Assembly: GCA_945873955.1 (NCBI GenBank)
Contig: CAMCFA010000022.1
Span: 1-35,783, forward strand
Length of the DNA stretch: 35,783 nucleotides
From: an uncultured Clostridia bacterium
Lineage (GTDB): Bacteria; Bacillota; Clostridia; Oscillospirales; Ruminococcaceae
Reading direction: 5' to 3'
In this document: in pieces, positions 26,253 to 33,481 of the stretch
Layout of the letters: every line of letters starts with the position of its first letter
How positions within the stretch are numbered: the stretch's first letter is position 1
Position numbers and translations under genes: made by a program
The notes under the pieces: generated by a model
Databases searched by the model: none
Told to the model about the DNA's origin: nothing
Seen by the model: the letters and a program-made list of their open reading frames with translations, nothing else

Positions 26253-26474
26253 ATGAAAGAACTCTCCAAGATTATTGACTGCTTTGGAGCCACATAGGCA
26301 TTAACAGTTGGACTTGATGGAGCAGCACACAGACATATTCTTCTGCGGAGAAATGATACCCCCTACGAAAGAAAGGAAGCCTTGAACATCCTGAAATACA
26401 ATGCCAAGTTCGATTCCGCATTTCAGTTCTATACCTTCAAAGAAATCGTATTTGTCCGACAGTTGGATATTTAG
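26253..26474 (+). pseudogene. Decayed small ORF in the 26.1-26.6 kb gap
   Basis: ATG 26253 reads MKELSKIIDCFGAT, meets a TAG at 26295, then stays open in the same frame for 58 codons (ALTVGLDGAAHRHILLRRND..., ending FYTFKEIVFVRQLDI) to a second TAG. The residue composition past the first stop is protein-like, so this looks like a remnant with a nonsense mutation. I see no ribosome binding site and do not recognise the family; an insertion-element accessory protein is one option. The remaining gap 26136-26560 shows no other feature except a CTTCTT...AAGAAG inverted repeat at about 26170-26200. Confidence 0.35.
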
Positions 26475-26560
26475 CTGATGGAACCTTCAAACGGCGATAT
26501 CTACAACTGTAAACCTCTCAAAAGGACACACCGTCCATAGCAGCCATATACACATTTTCA

Positions 26561-26586
26561 CTCAAACAAGGATTTTAGAGGTGACC
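26561..26586 (+). repeat. Direct repeat, copy A (left of mannan cluster)
   Basis: A 26-base sequence beginning CTCAAACAAGGATTTT and ending AGAGGTGACC. It recurs in the same orientation at 33312-33336 with a single missing T. Weaker similarity (ATTTTC-rich) extends about ten bases to the left. In both places a GC-rich hairpin with ACATC in the loop follows within about ten bases. Confidence 0.8.
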
Positions 26587-26595
26587 ATAATACAA

Positions 26596-26629
26596 AAATC
26601 CGCCCTGCGTACATCAGGACGGATTTTTT
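26596..26629. terminator. Intrinsic terminator downstream of the mannan operon
   Basis: AAATCCGCCCTG (26596-26607) pairs with CAGGACGGATTT (26615-26626) with one C-A mismatch and a seven-base loop. Six T (26624-26629) end the plus side and TTTTTG ends the minus side, so it can act both ways. It lies 17 bases past the end of the CBM35-GH26 gene. Confidence 0.85.
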
Positions 26630-26645
26630 CATAAGGCATACTGTT

Positions 26646-28262
26646 TCAGCTATTGAAATCAGGCAGCTCATCTCTTGTGATTATAACATCGCTGTTGTAG
26701 ACCTTTTTCATCATATCGAAAGATGTATAGGCGTCCGAAAGCTCCGTGGTGCCGTTCTTTACAATGAAATCCCAGTTCCATACTGCAAACCACAGCCAGT
26801 ATGCGTTATCCCTGACTATGAGATCGGGATCGGGCATGGTGGCACACTCACTCATTGTGACGAGCTTTCCGTCTGACCATCCCGACATCTCTGCGAGAAG
26901 ACCGGGGCTTGTGCCGTAATCGTATGCCCGGTTATAGATATCGGTTGCTGAAATATCGCAGTACTCATCGCCCGGATACCAGTCTGCGCTCTGAGCGTTC
27001 CAGACCCAGATGAGATTATCAAGCTCGTGATAGTCTGTCATGCGGTGATACATCAGCTTCCACAGCCACTTGTATGCATCTGCTCCCGAAGCTCCCCACC
27101 AGAACCAGCCGCCGCTTGCCTCATGCAGAGGCCGCCACATTACTGTAACATTCGCGTCCTCCATACGCTGCATCAAAACTGAAATGTTGTCGATATCCTT
27201 GACGATATAGTACGCTTCAGCGGATATCTTTCCGTTTGCATAGAGAGCCTCGAGTTCTGCGTCATCCACCTTTGAAAGATCTACATCTGTCACTGCATTT
27301 GCAAGAGAAAAAGAGGTATCTTTAGAATAGAAAGCACACTCGCCGTACGGAGCATACCAGTGCCAGTCGTACACTACCAAACCACCATAGTTGCTCCACT
27401 GTATAGCGAGGTCAACATCCTTTGCCTGCGGCGAGCCGTGACAGAAACTCATGGAATCAAAGATGAAATCAAAGGCGCGTACAGCGGGGTATTTTCCGAT
27501 ACCGAGATACAGTGCGTCAGTCTCGGTGTTGTTGCCATAATCCGTGCACTGACCAGCGAGAGTCCTCTTGCCGTATACCGCTTTCAGATACTGATAGATG
27601 TTCTGGGTCTTGAGGTTCGCATAGGGATTGCAGAGAGTGTCATCGATACCCTCATATATGCTGTCACTGATGGACTCGCCGTTTTCAATGAGTATTGAAT
27701 CCATGGAGAACCAGCTCCAGCCTTCGCCTAAGGTCACCTTGTTCCTGCCCTTTTCAAGGAATACACCATCAACAGTAGTCTCGACCCATTCGCCGTTTTC
27801 TGATACGATATCCATCACCTTGAGACCGTTGAAAAGCAGTGGATTTTCCTTGTGACTGCCTGCGCAATGACGAACGGTGATTTTATAATACTGGCTTGTG
27901 GGAATATCTACGCTAAGCTCAAAGGCTGTGTTATCGGAGATATCTATATAGCCATCACCGGAATAACCTTTCTTGTCTGTTTTAAGCGAAACTCCGGCAT
28001 TTTCCCGTGCTGTTTCAGCCTCTGCGACCGTGCAGAAATCCATCTTCTCAATACCGCTGTATGTGAGTTTTTCAAAGCTGTAGCTGCTCGCATAGGTGAT
28101 GTCGGCAGGGTCAACTTTTGCTCTACCTGTTACTGTTTCATTCACTGTTTCACCACCTGTTGTCAAACTGCTGTCTGTTTCTATAATGTCATCCGTTGTG
28201 CAGCCCGACAGAATCATTATAAAAGCGGTTACAAATGATATCAGCTTGTTCATAGCTTCCAT
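26646..28262 (-). CDS. Surface lipoprotein beta-mannanase: CBM35-like module plus GH26
   Basis: A 538-residue lipoprotein with signal and lipobox LSGC (lipidated C21), a Ser/Thr-rich linker, a CBM35-like binding module (about 75-195, containing GYSGDGYIDI and WSWFSMDSILIENG), and a GH26 catalytic barrel (about 215-535). GH26 retaining mannanases cut beta-1,4-mannan. The acid/base is E381 in WRPLHEASGGWFWWG and the nucleophile E472 in MSECAT; both are present. CBM35 modules often bind mannan or decorated galactose/uronate units. The AGGAGGG site sits inside the end of the GH42 gene, two bases between stop and start, so they are coupled. Last gene of the operon. Substrate mannan is known for the family; attachment to the membrane is read from the lipobox. 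Confidence 0.93.
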   Translation of the reverse strand: MEAMNKLISFVTAFIMILSGCTTDDIIETDSSLTTGGETVNETVTGRAKVDPADITYASSYSFEKLTYSGIEKMDFCTVAEAETARENAGVSLKTDKKGYSGDGYIDISDNTAFELSVDIPTSQYYKITVRHCAGSHKENPLLFNGLKVMDIVSENGEWVETTVDGVFLEKGRNKVTLGEGWSWFSMDSILIENGESISDSIYEGIDDTLCNPYANLKTQNIYQYLKAVYGKRTLAGQCTDYGNNTETDALYLGIGKYPAVRAFDFIFDSMSFCHGSPQAKDVDLAIQWSNYGGLVVYDWHWYAPYGECAFYSKDTSFSLANAVTDVDLSKVDDAELEALYANGKISAEAYYIVKDIDNISVLMQRMEDANVTVMWRPLHEASGGWFWWGASGADAYKWLWKLMYHRMTDYHELDNLIWVWNAQSADWYPGDEYCDISATDIYNRAYDYGTSPGLLAEMSGWSDGKLVTMSECATMPDPDLIVRDNAYWLWFAVWNWDFIVKNGTTELSDAYTSFDMMKKVYNSDVIITRDELPDFNS

Positions 28263-28264
28263 GA

Positions 28265-30211
28265 TTATCCCTCCTTGATATCTGTTTTCATCTCAAACGG
28301 TGCAAGGCATACCTCGCCGCCGTCAAGCATGAAACGCTGTTCCTTGTTTGTGTTGTTGAAGATAAAGCGAGCTTCGATACCATCGCCTGTTCTGGTGGTT
28401 ATCTCCACATTATCGGGAAGTCCATCCACATACGGGATTCCCGTATTGACAAGGATATCCTTTACAAGCCTGTTATAGAGGCTCTTCTCGCAGACAGTCC
28501 CAATATAGTACACGGTTCCGCTGCCGTAGCGGTTGCGTGTGATGGCAGCCTTACCCTTATAGAACTCGCTGTCGTATGTGGCTACCGTTTCCGCTGTTTC
28601 GGGCTGAATGATATCGCACCACTGTCGGCATTTATATACGCTGCCGTCCGAAAGCCTTATCGCTGCATTGTCATATCCGATGGGATCGTATTCCTCGATA
28701 TACGCACCGATAAGACTGCGATAAACTGTCGGCAGCTGCTGCATGATACACTTGTTGAACTTATCCTTAACGCCGCTTCGGTCGGTAAGTATCACTGTGC
28801 CGCCGTTCTCGGCGAACTCGTACAGACGCTTTACGGCGGTTTCGTTTGTGAGATACATTTCGGGAGCGACAACTATCTTATAGCCCGAAAGCTCCTCACA
28901 CTGATGTATGACGTCCACATTCAGACCATGCTTTGTAAACGCCGAATGCAGCAGCATTGGCTGCTCCAAATAGTACATTCCATTGGTCTGGGGCTGTATC
29001 TTAAAGGCATACTCGTCCTCGGGGGAATAAAGTATCGCAACGTCCGAATATATCTCGGTATCGCGGACTGCCTTGAGCGTTTTCGTTTCTTTACAAAGCT
29101 CAGCGAACTCCGCAAAGCGCCTGCCGGGAACATTCGAGTGGTCAATAAGACCGTGCCAGTGCATCTCCGCACCGCCTGCGGCATTTCTCCATCTGAAATG
29201 CACCACTGTATCCGCGCCGTGCGCAAAGGACTGCAGCGAATATCCCTTTATCATACCCGGAGAGGGTGTTCTTCCCATAGGTGCCCAGCAGCCGAGACCT
29301 CCGCTTAGCTGCTCCATTATCCAGAACTTACTGCGCTTTACTCCTCTCATAAGGTCGAGGTGGAATGCGTGGGAATAGCACTCCTCCGAATTGTCGGGGA
29401 GTTTTGTAGTGGGGTAGTTATCGTAGGAAATGAAATCCAGCCCCCTGAACTCGTCATAGAAGTTCGGCATATTCCTGCAGAACCACACATTAGTGGTTAC
29501 AGGCGTATGCGGAAAACGCCTTCTGATAAGCTCAGCCTGCCAATTTATATGCTCTGTCACGCTGTCAGAGGCATAGCGGTTGTAGTCCAGCATATACGAG
29601 GGATTCAGCCACGGGTCGGGATAGCTTCCAAAGGGCGGCTGAATTTGCTCCCAGGAGGAGTATTCTCCGCTCCACATAGCATTTCCGTAAGCCACGTTCA
29701 CCGCCTCAAGGGTGGTGTATTTGTCCTTCAGCCATCTGCGGTATTTCCCGATGCAGGTCTCGCAGAAGCAGAAATTCGCCTCAAGCTCGTTGTCTATCTG
29801 CCATGCAATTATCGAAGCGTTATCCGCGTAGCGCTTTGTCATGACATCGATAATGCGCTCGGCATAGCGCAGGAAATCTGTATTGTTGATACACCTGTGA
29901 CCTCTGATGCCTGTGCGGGTCTTATGGCCGTCCTTTTCGGTCTGAACAGCCTCGGGATATTTCTCGTAAAACCACAGCGGAGGGCAGTTCGTGGGGGTGC
30001 ACAGCACTATTCCGATACCACGCTCCGTCAGTATTCCGATAATGTCGTCCAGCCAGCCGAAATCAAAGCAGCCCTCCTGCGGCTCCAGTCTGCACCATGC
30101 AAACTCCGCAAGACGAACCACTTCAACGCCGGTCTGCTGCATAAGGTCTGCGTCAGACTCCCACAGCGATCTGCCACATTGTTCGGGATAATAGTCAACA
30201 CCTATTCTCAT
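28265..30211 (-). CDS. GH42 beta-galactosidase
   Basis: A 648-residue cytoplasmic glycosidase (no leader; starts MRIGVDYYPEQ) of family 42, which removes terminal beta-galactose, or in some members alpha-L-arabinopyranose. Domain A TIM barrel is about 1-385, with acid/base E142 (WQIDNELEANFC) and nucleophile E300 (FWIMEQLSGG). Cysteines C107, C148, C150 and C153 form the metal cluster of GH42 enzymes such as the Thermus A4 enzyme. A trimerisation domain (about 390-590) and a small C-terminal beta domain follow. AGGAG lies eight bases before the start, which is 13 bases after the GH26-CE1 gene stop. Its place between two mannanase genes suggests action on galactose-decorated mannan fragments. 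Confidence 0.94.
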   Translation of the reverse strand: MRIGVDYYPEQCGRSLWESDADLMQQTGVEVVRLAEFAWCRLEPQEGCFDFGWLDDIIGILTERGIGIVLCTPTNCPPLWFYEKYPEAVQTEKDGHKTRTGIRGHRCINNTDFLRYAERIIDVMTKRYADNASIIAWQIDNELEANFCFCETCIGKYRRWLKDKYTTLEAVNVAYGNAMWSGEYSSWEQIQPPFGSYPDPWLNPSYMLDYNRYASDSVTEHINWQAELIRRRFPHTPVTTNVWFCRNMPNFYDEFRGLDFISYDNYPTTKLPDNSEECYSHAFHLDLMRGVKRSKFWIMEQLSGGLGCWAPMGRTPSPGMIKGYSLQSFAHGADTVVHFRWRNAAGGAEMHWHGLIDHSNVPGRRFAEFAELCKETKTLKAVRDTEIYSDVAILYSPEDEYAFKIQPQTNGMYYLEQPMLLHSAFTKHGLNVDVIHQCEELSGYKIVVAPEMYLTNETAVKRLYEFAENGGTVILTDRSGVKDKFNKCIMQQLPTVYRSLIGAYIEEYDPIGYDNAAIRLSDGSVYKCRQWCDIIQPETAETVATYDSEFYKGKAAITRNRYGSGTVYYIGTVCEKSLYNRLVKDILVNTGIPYVDGLPDNVEITTRTGDGIEARFIFNNTNKEQRFMLDGGEVCLAPFEMKTDIKEG

Positions 30212-30224
30212 GTGTGTCTCCTTT

Positions 30225-32168
30225 TCAGTTATTGAATATCATTCTGCAGAAATTATAAAGATGCGGCTTAACGCTGGTGTGGTCATGCCCGGTGCCGGGG
30301 ATCTCGTTCCAGATATGTTCGGTTTCGTTAATTGTCAGCGCCTTGTGATAGGATTTCGGATATGTACCTACCACACCATCACTGTCGGAACAGCTTATCA
30401 GCAGCAGATATGGCGCATTGTCCTTAAATCTCATCTTCTCTGCCTGCATCTGACCGGGGTGGTCTGCCGAGCCGGGAACGGGAGTAAGCCCCGGCGCAGG
30501 CGCAACCGCTCCTATATAGCCGAACAGCTCAGGGCGCTGAAAGCCAATAAAGAGGGATTCTCTGCCGCCCATTGAAAAGCCCGTTATCGCAGTATTTTCT
30601 CTGCCCTTTGCAACGGAGAATGTGCTTTCGATAAAGGGCATTAAATCGGTGGTAAGATCGTTGATGAAATTGTCATAGCAAAGCGAATTCTCAAGATTCA
30701 TACCGGTACACCATTCAAGCTCCTTGCTGACGAAGATATATGGGCATACCACTATCATCTCCTGCGCTTCACCGCTTGCGTACAGGTTTGAAAGCATCTC
30801 GCTCAGACCAACGATATCCCTCGCCATCCAGTCCTCGTTGTCATAATAGCCGTGCAGTACATACAGTACGGGATATTCCTTGTCCTCGGAGTAATCGGGC
30901 GGAAGCAGCACATTCACTCTGCTTTCTCTTTCTGCGGTCTGGGAATAATAAGTGTATTTCTGAAAATCGGGGTATATAACGCCGTCCTGCCTGTCAAAAA
31001 TGCCCTCCGGCGGCAATTCTGTCATAATCTTCTCATATTGCTGCATAGATATCTCCTCCTGCTCGGACCCCATTTCAGATGCGGCGATTTGCGTTATCTT
31101 ATCGCCTGCTTTATAAGAGGCAAGATCGGGCAGTTCATCAAGAGTGATAACCTTTTCGTGGTTGTAAACATTATTGAGCACTTTTTTATTGTTGCCTTTG
31201 ATGTAGTCTGTATGCCAGATCATGAACCAAGACCACAGGCAGCCGTCCCTTTCAAACATCTCCACACGGGGAACCTTGCCGCACTCATGGAATGTAAGGG
31301 GCTTGCCGCTGTCGGTGATATTCTGAAGTTTGTTCCATGCCTTGACGTGGGTGGAATTGTCATAGGTGTCGGAGCCGATGATATCGCAGTAATCATCGCC
31401 GGGATACCAGCCGTCCTTCACCTCGCCCGAATAACCAAGTACCCATATCAGATTTGTAAGTCCGAACTCGTTGGTGTATCTGTCATACATCATCTGCCAG
31501 AGGCGGATGAAATTCTCGCCGCCGCCCTTGCCCCACCAGAACCAACCGCCGTCGAACTCGTGAAAGGGTCTCCAGAGTACGGGAACGCCGCTGTCACGCA
31601 GTTCGGCGAGAGCCGCAGCCGCCTTGTCCCAGTTGGCAATCATTGCCTCATGCTCGGGAGTTCCCTCGGTCAGCAGCTTATCAAAATCGGGAACATCGTC
31701 CTTTGACTCCTGATATCCGTATCCATTTATACCCGTATGCCAGCAGATAGTAACCAGACCGCCTTTATCCCACCATGCCTTTGAGCGTTCCACAACGCCG
31801 TCAAAATCCGAGTTCATAAAATCAAGTCCTCGCATTGCGGGAAGCCTTCCCGTTGTTTCAAGGATATAATCCATCTCATAATCGGGAGAACCCATCCATG
31901 TGGACTCCTGCTGGCACGAGAACATATATGTGCCGTAATTGTCACAGATAAGGTCATACACCCTATGCGTGATCTCGTCCGCATTTTCATTTGACAGCGT
32001 ATATTTTGCAGCGTATTCGGGCTTGACAGTCACTTCCGTCTGCGAGGTATCACTTACAGTGGTGTTGGATGGGCTGACAGTGCTTTCACCATCCCGACTG
32101 CATCCGCTGAAAACAGATGCCATTATTGCAGCCACTATACCGAAAGCCGCTATTCTATAACAACTCAT
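30225..32168 (-). CDS. Surface lipoprotein GH26 mannanase fused to a CE1-type esterase
   Basis: A 647-residue two-enzyme lipoprotein starting at ATG 32168 (AGGAG upstream; an in-frame TTG two codons earlier is less likely). A lipobox FSGC near residue 23 and a Ser/Thr linker precede a GH26 barrel (about 62-345) with acid/base E204 in WRPFHEFDGGWFWWG and nucleophile E295 in FHECGK. A second module (about 385-647) is an esterase-D/CE1-type alpha/beta hydrolase with nucleophile S532 in GFSMGG, candidate Asp in CSDSDG and His in GTGHDHT. CE1 members act on feruloyl or acetyl esters; on mannan, acetyl removal is the most likely role. First gene of the operon, behind a good promoter, divergent from an AraC regulator. 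Confidence 0.92.
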   Translation of the reverse strand: MSCYRIAAFGIVAAIMASVFSGCSRDGESTVSPSNTTVSDTSQTEVTVKPEYAAKYTLSNENADEITHRVYDLICDNYGTYMFSCQQESTWMGSPDYEMDYILETTGRLPAMRGLDFMNSDFDGVVERSKAWWDKGGLVTICWHTGINGYGYQESKDDVPDFDKLLTEGTPEHEAMIANWDKAAAALAELRDSGVPVLWRPFHEFDGGWFWWGKGGGENFIRLWQMMYDRYTNEFGLTNLIWVLGYSGEVKDGWYPGDDYCDIIGSDTYDNSTHVKAWNKLQNITDSGKPLTFHECGKVPRVEMFERDGCLWSWFMIWHTDYIKGNNKKVLNNVYNHEKVITLDELPDLASYKAGDKITQIAASEMGSEQEEISMQQYEKIMTELPPEGIFDRQDGVIYPDFQKYTYYSQTAERESRVNVLLPPDYSEDKEYPVLYVLHGYYDNEDWMARDIVGLSEMLSNLYASGEAQEMIVVCPYIFVSKELEWCTGMNLENSLCYDNFINDLTTDLMPFIESTFSVAKGRENTAITGFSMGGRESLFIGFQRPELFGYIGAVAPAPGLTPVPGSADHPGQMQAEKMRFKDNAPYLLLISCSDSDGVVGTYPKSYHKALTINETEHIWNEIPGTGHDHTSVKPHLYNFCRMIFNN

Positions 32169-32213
32169 ACCCAATCTCCTTCATTGAAATCATTAGTCTT
32201 TTTCCTTAATAAA

Positions 32214-32242
32214 ATAATATCACTTTTGAAAGAAACTTTCAA
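32214..32242 (-). promoter_or_regulatory. Sigma-A promoter for the mannan operon
   Basis: Minus-strand TTGAAA (32242-32237) and TATTAT (32219-32214) are separated by 17 bases. The transcript would begin near 32207, about 39 bases before the start codon. Confidence 0.75.
32226..32242. promoter_or_regulatory. Inverted repeat TTGAAAG-AAA-CTTTCAA over the -35 region
   Basis: A perfect 7-3-7 inverted repeat that contains the -35 hexamer of the mannan promoter and half of its spacer. Position and symmetry suit a repressor or a dimeric regulator. The divergent AraC protein is the nearest candidate, although AraC-type factors more often use direct repeats. Confidence 0.5.
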
Positions 32243-32342
32243 TCGTAAATTCTGAATATACTTTTGTATTTTGAACATCGGCTATATTAAAACTACAACA
32301 TCAAACTTGGTAATAAACCTTGTAAAAAACCGCAGAAAGCTA

Positions 32343-32371
32343 TTGACAATCACGCAAAACAGGATTATACT
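32343..32371 (+). promoter_or_regulatory. Sigma-A promoter for the AraC regulator gene
   Basis: TTGACA (32343-32348), a 17-base spacer and TATACT (32366-32371). Leader of about 25 bases, with AAGGTG five bases before the ATG. Confidence 0.85.
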
Positions 32372-32403
32372 AAAATTAACCACAAAAAAATGAAGGTGAC
32401 GAT

Positions 32404-33234
32404 ATGAAGATAAATGAAAACATATACCCATATAATGCCGAAGCCAGAAAGCTGCCCGTTCATCTTACGGGAATTGGCGGCAGCGAATATCAATACCATA
32501 TAATCAGAAACGAAGGCTATCACTGGCATCAGATACTGTACAGTGCAGGCGGCAGTGGCATACTGAAGTACGATAACACCGCCATTGTGATAAATGAGGG
32601 CGATTTCTTCTTTCTTCCTGCGGGATATCCGCACGAATACTACACGGAAAACAACGAATGGGATGTGCGCTGGGTGGCTTTCGACGGTTATGCCTGTGCG
32701 CATATCTTAAGCCAGCTCAGCATGACAGCACCGGTTATAATCAGTCCGCAGAACGGCTCGCCTCTCCCAAAGCTATACAGCAAGATGTTCACTGTGCTTA
32801 AAACCGACCGTGCTTACTGCGATTTCTCCTGCTCGGGATATATCTACGCTTACATTCTCGAATTCCATAAGCTGATGGACACCAAAGCGAACAAGCAGAG
32901 AAACGACCGCAGCAGGCTGCTAGCTCCCGTGCTTGACTATATAGACGAGAATTATCGCAATGATTTTCCGCTGACTGTGCTGGCGGAGCTTGCAGGCGTC
33001 ACGCCGCAGCATCTCTGCCGTGTTTTCAAGGACTCGATGAACATGCGCCCGAACGAGTATCTCACACAAAGAAGGCTGCAGGAGGCAAAAAGGCTATTAC
33101 AGAGGAACGAGCTTTCCGTTTCCGAGATAGCTGCCCGCTCAGGCTTTTCCGACGCAGGCTATTTCAGCACGGTATTCAGGAAGCACGAGGGTGTTTCTCC
33201 GATAGAATACAAAAAACATATCGGTATAAGATAA
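32404..33234 (+). CDS. AraC-family regulator of the mannan cluster
   Basis: A 276-residue regulator with an N-terminal cupin-like sensor (about 30-100: YHWHQILYSAGGSGIL, GDFFFLPAGYPHEYY) and a C-terminal AraC DNA-binding domain (about 180-276). The first helix-turn-helix is LTVLAELAGVTPQHLCRVF, the second ELSVSEIAARSGFSDAGYFS, ending in the family consensus FRKHEGVSPIEYKK. It is transcribed away from the GH26-CE1 gene across 235 bases and is therefore the likely sugar-responsive activator of that operon and of itself. The ligand is unknown; a manno-oligosaccharide is the obvious guess. Confidence 0.9.
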   Translation: MKINENIYPYNAEARKLPVHLTGIGGSEYQYHIIRNEGYHWHQILYSAGGSGILKYDNTAIVINEGDFFFLPAGYPHEYYTENNEWDVRWVAFDGYACAHILSQLSMTAPVIISPQNGSPLPKLYSKMFTVLKTDRAYCDFSCSGYIYAYILEFHKLMDTKANKQRNDRSRLLAPVLDYIDENYRNDFPLTVLAELAGVTPQHLCRVFKDSMNMRPNEYLTQRRLQEAKRLLQRNELSVSEIAARSGFSDAGYFSTVFRKHEGVSPIEYKKHIGIR

Positions 33235-33241
33235 ATCATTA

Positions 33242-33336
33242 CTTAAACAAGGGCATCACAAAAACCTTGTTTGAGAGAAAACCAGCAGACGATGTGCTAT
33301 GGCGATTTTTCCTCAAACAAGGATTTAGAGGTGACC
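33242..33336. repeat. Cluster of three related repeats, including direct repeat copy B
   Basis: Three related elements lie eight bases past the AraC stop. CTTAAACAAGG (33242-33252) pairs with CCTTGTTTGAG (33265-33275, inverted copy) with one G-T pair. That same inverted copy pairs perfectly with CTCAAACAAGG (33312-33322), which begins copy B of the 25/26-base repeat (33312-33336). The two stems exclude each other. The A/G-rich DNA between holds no ORF. Confidence 0.75.
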
Positions 33337-33345
33337 TATAGTTTA

Positions 33346-33375
33346 TCAGCCCCGAGGTTCATACATCGGGGCTGA
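33346..33375. terminator. GC-rich hairpin between the AraC and GH51 genes
   Basis: TCAGCCCCGA (33346-33355) and TCGGGGCTGA (33366-33375) pair perfectly with a ten-base loop. No T tract follows on either strand, so it is a weak terminator at best. It lies between converging genes. No gene is seen at 33376-33481. Confidence 0.5.
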
Positions 33376-33481
33376 CTTCATAAATACGGGTTTATTTATT
33401 ATACTGTAGCACCCCGTCACAGTATACCACGTCGCCATAGCGGCGGCAAATCAAGGCAGAAAGATGCGGGACAGACAATAA

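Noticed and set aside
33346-33375. A strong intrinsic terminator
   Set aside because: The stem is perfect but no T run follows on either strand, so I list it only as a weak one.
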